Part shown: one piece after another, positions 58,461 to 64,000 of the stretch
Layout: every line of letters begins with the position of its first letter
How positions within the stretch are numbered: the stretch's first letter is position 1
DNA from: Clarireedia homoeocarpa
Taxonomy: Eukaryota; Ascomycota; Leotiomycetes; Helotiales; Rutstroemiaceae
Direction: 5' to 3'
Assembly: GCA_001465935.1 (NCBI GenBank)
Contig: LNKV01000025.1
Span: forward strand, 329,609 to 393,608
Length of the DNA stretch: 64,000 bases
Notes under the pieces: model-generated
The model's database searches: none
Seen by the model: the letters and a program-made list of their open reading frames with translations, nothing else
What the model was told of the DNA's origin: nothing
Made by a program: the position numbers and the translations under genes

Positions 58461-59508
58461 ATGCCTCTTCCAACCGATCCGGAAGTCGTGCAAACCGGTG
58501 GTGACCTGGTGAAGCAGATGCAAACCATGTTTGGAAAACATTCGGGCATCCGTCCAGGTGAGATGAATATTTACATTCCAACCGTCATCAGCATCAAGTT
58601 CCACCCCCCCCCCCCCCCCCCGGGCGCCCCCAAAGACACAGTGAACTAACATCCCTCCCCTAGCCCACGCAAAAGGCATCCTCTTAACCGGCACATTCAC
58701 TCCTACCCCCCAGGCCTCCACCCTCAGCCGCGCCACACACTTCTCCCAACCCTCCACCCCCCTCCTCATCCGCTTCTCCAACTCCACCGGCATCCCCAAC
58801 ATCCCCGACGTCTCCGCCAATGCTGATCCCCGCGGTATCGCGATCCGTTTCGTCCTTGGCGACCACAAACACACGGACATAATCGCGCATTCCACACCTT
58901 ACTTCCCCACACACACCGGGGCCGAATTTCTGCAGTTGCTGAAAGCCGCTGCAGCAAGCGGACCGGATGCACCGCATCCCACTGCCATCGAGCAGTTTCT
59001 TGGCGCGAATCCCAAGGCGCTGGAGTTTGTGCAGGCCGAGAAGAAGATGAAGGTTAGTTATGGGCGGGAAGCGTATTATTCCGTGTCGGCGTTCAAGTTT
59101 GTGGATGCGGCGGGGAAGGAGAGGTTTGTGAGGTATCGGATTATACCGGTGGAGGGGGTGGAGGTTGCGAGTGAGGAGGCGAAGAAGGGGTGGGGAGATA
59201 ATTATTTGCAGGATGAGATTAAGGAGAGGTTAGGGAAGGGGAAGGTGGAGTTTAGGTTGGTAGTGCAGGTTGCGGAGGAGGGGGATACGGTTGACAATGC
59301 AACGGTGCATTGGCCTGAGGAGAGGGAGGTGGTTAATTTGGGGACAGTAAGTATTGAGGGGGTGAAGGAGGATGGGGAGAAGGAGTCGAAGAATATTATT
59401 TTTGATCCGATTCCGAGGGTAGATGGGGTGGATGTTTCACCTGATCCGTTGTTGGATGTAAGGGCTGCAGCTTATTTGATTAGTGGTAAGGAGAGAAGAG
59501 CAGCTTGA
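58461..59508 (+). CDS. Mono-domain catalase-related haem peroxidase (SrpA-like), 313 aa
   Basis: Two exons, 58461-58557 and 58664-59508, in phase; the intron (58558-58663) carries 18 C in a row. The short catalase fold is recognisable. The distal His is in GIRPGAHAKGILLTGTFTP. The core barrel follows with LIRFSNSTGIPNIPDVSANA, DPRGIAIRFVLG and HTDIIAHSTPYFPTHTGAEF, and then YSVSAFKFVDAAGKERFVRY. The proximal haem ligand is in DPLLDVRAAAYLISGKERR (R-x-x-x-Y). It lacks the long N-terminal arm and C-terminal flavodoxin or NADPH regions of large catalases, as in the SrpA / 'catalase-related peroxidase' group. It consumes H2O2 as catalase or with an organic donor. No signal peptide, so intracellular. 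Its place behind an H2O2-producing oxidase suggests protection, which is inference. Confidence 0.9.
58604..58621. repeat. C18 homopolymer inside the catalase intron
   Basis: Eighteen consecutive C in the single intron of the catalase-related gene, between the donor at 58558 and the branch-like aactaac near 58644. Confidence 0.95.
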
Positions 59509-59606
59509 TTTTCGGATGAGACGTAGTGTCATATCAGGGACTTAATTTGATATTAAATCAGAGATGTGCGTACACGTGCAAATGAATTGACTTATGCAAT
59601 TCTCAA

Positions 59607-60194
59607 TTAGTCACTCCCCTTCAACCCCTCCATGCCCTCAATGCCCTTTTCTTCCACCCCCTCCCCCTTCTCCGCCGCCGTCAGAACAAACATCATTCTT
59701 GCCCATTTTCCTTCCCCCGAAACATTCTTCCAAGCATGATTCGTCGCTCTCTGCACACAAACATCACCTCTCTGCATCACCTTCTTTTCACCAGAGTCCA
59801 GCTCCAGCTCCACACTCCCTTCCAACACAACCCCGTAGTCTAGACTCGCCGTCTTGTGCATTGGACACGCTATATTGGGTGCGAAGTCGACGAACCGAAG
59901 AACCGTGCCTGTGGATATGCTAAGACCGGGTGGCGAGGTGTAGTCCTTGGTGTAGGTGGCGAGGTCTGCGGGGAGATTTGAGCCGGTGGAAGAGGAATCG
60001 GGAGTGAGAGACACGGGGAATTTGCGGGTTGCGTAGCCGAGGAAGAAATTCATGTCTGTGCCAATCGGCTGCCAGGTGGGATTGGGCGAGATGCTTGGCT
60101 CGAGGATGGCTTTACCCTCAGCATTGGTGGTTGTGATAAGCCTCTGGTTATTTGGAAGTCCATTGGAGAGCATTTCGCGCTGTGGTGTAGCCAT
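59607..60194 (-). CDS. Cupin-domain protein, 195 aa
   Basis: Single exon on the minus strand. I take the ATG at 60194 (MATPQREMLSNGLPNNQRLI); the frame stays open upstream to 60440, but those residues look like translated leader. The N-terminal part (RLITTTNAEGKAILEPSISP) and the cupin core resemble small fungal cupins: VLRFVDFAPNIACPMHKTAS (motif 1, with His and an acidic end) and LDYGVVLEGSVELELDSGE. Then KKVMQRGDVCVQRATNHAWK (motif 2 with G-D and His-A-W) and GEGKWARMMFVL close the barrel. Such proteins bind a metal through the His/Glu set and occur beside many catabolic genes, with function rarely known. The 3' end lies about 100 bases from the convergent catalase gene. Confidence 0.85.
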   Translation of the reverse strand: MATPQREMLSNGLPNNQRLITTTNAEGKAILEPSISPNPTWQPIGTDMNFFLGYATRKFPVSLTPDSSSTGSNLPADLATYTKDYTSPPGLSISTGTVLRFVDFAPNIACPMHKTASLDYGVVLEGSVELELDSGEKKVMQRGDVCVQRATNHAWKNVSGEGKWARMMFVLTAAEKGEGVEEKGIEGMEGLKGSD

Positions 60195-61218
60195 AGTGAT
60201 TGGCGTGAAAGAGTGAGGGCAAATTGAAAGCGTTTGAGAATGGAGTGATGAGAATATTGAAGAAGTGAGAGATGCTTGAGTCTTTCTCTTCAAAATGCTT
60301 TGTAGCACGTGCGATACCGTTGAGCAGATCGATCGGACTCCGACTATTGAGCGTAGAGGCGGGGTAAGTAGTGAGTTAGCTCGGATGTCCCCGATTTCAC
60401 TTTCCGCTCCTACTTCCCTTAAGTAGCAGGTACATTGCATACCACCAGATATCAGCTGGTCTCAATTGATTCAATATTGCTAGAGATGCAACGGATTGAG
60501 TAAACTAAGATTTCCGTTGACGCCAGGAGCCTTTCAAATCATTCGGTTTATTCTCCTGGTTGGAAGGCGAATATATTGTTTTGGCCCTATTGATTCCCAA
60601 CATTTCCTGAACGAAGTCTATAAGTTCGATTTTGCTGTTCGATCAATGGGGGTGAACCTGGATAAAACATGAGAAATACTTGGTTCGTTTTCTCTAGCCT
60701 TGGTAATGACCGGAACAATGCTGGATCTTTGGAACTCAAGAACACCGTATGGGCATTCTATACCTTCCACTCTGAGGCTGCAAAGATCTAATATATCTAT
60801 CGTTAGGCCATTTGCTCTCGTATTTAAAAAGATTGACTTTGGTTTGAGCTCAGGCGGCAGATGAATATCATTACCAATGATACCTATATATGTCGTAGTA
60901 GCGCTTACAATTTTCATGAGAAAATAATCTGCTGGTCTGGGAACGCTATCTATCAATCAGGGGGCATCCGGGATAGGAAGACCTCAAATATATCGCCGTC
61001 TCCAATATAGTCGGGATGCATGCCATAAGTGCTCTGAACATGAATAAATTTGGTCTATGTTGTTTCATAGAAGCTCCCATAACAACCCATCTGTCCGAGG
61101 TTGATAGTGCCCCTAAATAGATTAAATATAGTCCTTAGCTCGTGGGACTGCTGATTGATACAACTGATTCGAACGGCGTTAAATATTCAGAGATGGATAG
61201 TCATTTGCTGGCAGATCA
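60195..61218. other. Intergenic; one unassigned 112-codon frame
   Basis: A minus-strand frame at 60618-60956 (112 aa) has balanced composition but no domain I can name and no clear promoter or introns. It might be a decayed gene piece. Otherwise nothing seen. Confidence 0.35.
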
Positions 61219-62283
61219 CTAAATCTTCGCGGTGACTTGTTTTTCTCTCCCCTTCAATGTCCACTCGATCAGCCTCTTCTTCCGTAGCTCTATGACTGCT
61301 CTTGGGGATCGGCCATCCACATAGCCCATGAAGTCATGCATGGAAAAGCCCATCAATTTCAAAAGCGGTTGCGGGACTTTATCAAGGTCCTCCCAGCCCA
61401 TTGCAATTGTCATGTTCTCATATGTTCGTGCCCACGGCTGGCAATATTGTATTGCAAGACTTCGCCGAGGTTTGTCGGTAGTATTTGCTCCGCCACTATG
61501 CCAAAGCGTATTCAGAAAGTATACCATGCTGCCCGCGGGCATAATCACTGATATCATTTCTTCTCTTGTTGGGTGGCGGTCGTCGGACCATAGATGAGAT
61601 TTTGGGATGACGTTCGTAGCACCATTTTCGGCTGTGAAGTCGTCGAGTGAGACCATAGTCCCCTAGATGATAAGTGGTAAGTTTGCATTTCTCGGAGTAT
61701 AAGAGGTGAGAGCAGTCTAAACTTACAGTTCCCATCAATGGTCTCGGCCTAGGTAGAGCGACCAATCCATCATCTGTATGCATCGGTTGGGCCGTTTGTC
61801 CAGGGTAGATAACAACAGTATGGAAGCTCGAAAGGAGAGGATTGGGTTGCAGGAAGTAATCATTGAGTGCCTGGACAGTCGGATGAATTGGGAAGCAGTC
61901 GAATGCACGAGATTTGTCTGCAAGAGCATACACTCTTCCAGTCTTGAAACCTTCGAAAAGGTTCCGTCCAGCAGTCGATGCGGGTCCCGCCTGGAAAGAT
62001 TCGAGTCGTGCTATTTCGGCGTTCGCATTATCCACCTGTTCTTGCGTGTAAATTTTGGGAAGAATGACATATCCATGTTCGAGTACGTGGTCAATGAGGG
62101 GTTGAATTGAGGGATCTCTCTTTCCGGGTAGAAAGGTTGTCCCTTCACCAAGTTGAACGCGGTCTTTCGCCGTCGTGGGTTTGCGAAAATTGAAATCCTT
62201 CTCCCTAGCTGTAGGCTCCCTAGTTGCAGGCTACGTTATGGTCAGATATTTTTCTCTTACTAATTCACAAGAAAACATACCAT
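61219..62283 (-). CDS. Phytanoyl-CoA dioxygenase (PhyH)-like Fe(II)/2-oxoglutarate oxygenase, 316 aa
   Basis: Three exons on the minus strand: 62283-62281 (only the ATG), 62230-61727 and 61662-61219; phase 0 at both joins. The protein opens M-PATREPTAREKDFNFRKPT, with PLIDHVLEHGYVILPKIYTQ, a usual PhyH N-terminal helix and strand. The iron motif H-x-D is in VVIYPGQTAQPMHTDDGLVA, and the distal His in YFLNTLWHSGGANTTDKPRR, where the Arg would bind 2-oxoglutarate. VSLDDFTAENGATNVIPKSH is the typical PhyH 'T..NGA...PGSH' strand. The family hydroxylates lipids and specialised metabolites, so the substrate is unknown. If the ATG exon is not used, no in-frame Met occurs before about residue 67, after conserved sequence, which supports the tiny exon. 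Confidence 0.85.
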
Positions 62284-64000
62284 TTTAAAATTGAGTATAT
62301 CCAGCTGTTATCTTAACTTGCGATAGTAAGAGTAACGGGCGATGGGTAAATAACAACGCATTGTTATATCCTCGGCCCATTAACTTGTCCGAGTGACAAT
62401 TGCATTTGACGAGACGGTAAAGAGTGCGGAACTTCTTACAGCCAGTACAATTGCTATTGGTGAATAGCTGCTGTCGCTGCATCTGCGGGGTTTCCTGTCT
62501 GAGTCAGCAATTGAGGGCACATGATTAGTGACCCTTTCTTTGCCGCGAAGCTCAAGTAGCAACAACAAGAATATCGCCAATTACACAGAGTCAATGCTTG
62601 AACACAACAAGTATTCTTGATCGAATTATTGGAAAGGGGTTTATTGTTGGAAGGACAAGATTTATTGAACTTGCCTAGCACAATCCCAACACATCCCTTT
62701 TGCACAACCTCCATCATCCTCTTCTTCCACTAGCAACAGGACGTCCAGCTAGTTGTGTTAGCCGAACCGCCCGTCATCTTTTTTCGGCAGGATGCTCAAG
62801 TGTCTGCGATCCCTGGCCACGACTGTCCCCAGTTCTTGTCGCGTTACTGAGTTTGATATGGCCGAAGAGGAACTTCAAAAGATAGTCACTCTTATCGCCG
62901 TCAATGAAAACGATAATTTGAGTATATGATGAATCGACGAAGAGGGTCTTCTCCCCTGTCAAAGGATGTGCGGTCACGATAAGTCAAACATTTCAGGTTA
63001 CTGGGCGACGTACGACGAATGAGTTTCCGTTGTTGCAAAGCTCATGAGACATATCATTTCAAAGCTCGCAACACATATCATTTGAGTTACATGCACTGTG
63101 TTCAAATACTCATGGTATTTGCGGACATTAGGGAGGATTTTGAGAAGCCACACGTAGTTTTGCAGATCATCGCATCACCACTAACACTGGCAGGTGAGTC
63201 TAAGATGGCAAAGAATTTCAATCCTTGAAGTCCCCCGGATGCGAAATATATATACACGTGATGCATACCAGAATACGTAGCAATATTACGCTGAGCTTCA
63301 AAGCCTGAGTTGAGAAATCTACCTTGCTTCCAAAAAAGACGCATCCTCTCTCAGCAGTCGAAAGAACAATGTCATCATGTCAGATCAACTCCAAATATTT
63401 CGGTGTTAGGATATAGACTTAGTTCAACAACTTTGGAGGCTTTTGACAGAAGATTTGCTCGATCTGCATTGGCTCGATGATCCGGATCTTGATGCTCGAA
63501 ATGGACGGACAATCTTAACCTACTCTAGAGGGTCACGATAGGCTATTCAAGCTATTCACACGGGACAAATGTTTAAACGAATGCTGTCTTGGTTCATGTA
63601 AGTGTCAGCTTCTTGATGATAGGGGTCGAGATGGGTTTGTGAATGACCAAACCTCGCCAGCGAGCCCTCATTATTTTACACAGGATTTAGACCCGCACTG
63701 GAACGCTGGTAATTGCCAATAACGGTATATACCCGCTTCTTAATTCTCAAGCTTGTTTCTCCAAGTCTACTCTACTTGAAAACCTTTGATGTTATGTAAG
63801 CATGCTTTTGGGCTCATCGTAGTGATGAAATGACGACTTCCAAGCAAGGCATACCTTTAGATAACTTTCTAATCATCTATCCAGCTATATTTAAGAGTGC
63901 ATTGCAAACAACATTTCCGCAGAATGACTGTCGGCAATCGGGTTTGCAGACCTGTGTTGCTAGGGCTTATCCTCACATACGTAGGATGAGAAGTATTATC
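62284..64000. other. Right-edge region without a supported gene
   Basis: 1.7 kb with short overlapping frames only. At 63379-63530 a plus-strand reading (ATGTCAGATCAACTCC..., then LLTEDLLDLHWLDDPDLDAR in a neighbouring frame) could be the start or a fragment of a gene, but it soon meets stops and I cannot join it. Confidence 0.4.

Overview
This is a 64 kb stretch of nuclear DNA from a filamentous ascomycete (Pezizomycotina; Leotiomycetes is my best guess, from general resemblance only). The signs are many short spliceosomal introns (mostly 45-75 nt, GT...AG with CTAAC/CTGAC-like branch sites), two intron-bearing ribosomal protein genes, and a set of secreted carbohydrate-active and WSC-domain proteins. 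There are no bacterial features (operons, Shine-Dalgarno sites). I found no rRNA, convincing tRNA, CRISPR array or intact transposon. Exon joins were worked out by hand. For genes given with an exon list, except the provisional last exon of the partial gene at the left edge, the reading phase closes across every intron.

Left part (1-13.7 kb): the 3' end of an unknown gene (3-378), a SnoaL/NTF2-like protein (1386-1985), a 15-exon secreted protein joining a PQQ-like propeller, Ig-like modules and three WSC domains (3043-8024), a class I methyltransferase (8968-10365), a small RCR-type membrane protein (12440-12968) and a serine-protease relic (13281-13620, minus).

Central conserved block (14-31 kb): a small lysine/glutamate-rich protein, a 561-aa fungal protein, ribosomal proteins uL16/RPL10 and eL30/RPL30 in tandem on the minus strand, a 640-aa coiled-coil protein and a 704-aa Ser/Pro-rich protein with a C-terminal coiled coil. 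The spacers here are full of microsatellites and minisatellites. A 5.8 kb gene-free stretch follows (30.8-36.6 kb).

Right part (36.5-64 kb): leukotriene A4 hydrolase/aminopeptidase, dienelactone hydrolase and an NAD(P)-binding protein, then an accessory block of secreted enzymes: GH51 arabinofuranosidase, type-B carboxylesterase, a decayed WSC/glyoxal-oxidase gene whose four-WSC head is still open, galactose oxidase, and a mono-domain haem catalase. A cupin protein and a phytanoyl-CoA dioxygenase-like protein with an ATG-only first exon complete the set. The theme of the block is plant cell-wall sugar removal and oxidation, with galactose oxidase (an H2O2 producer) directly followed by a catalase-type H2O2 consumer.
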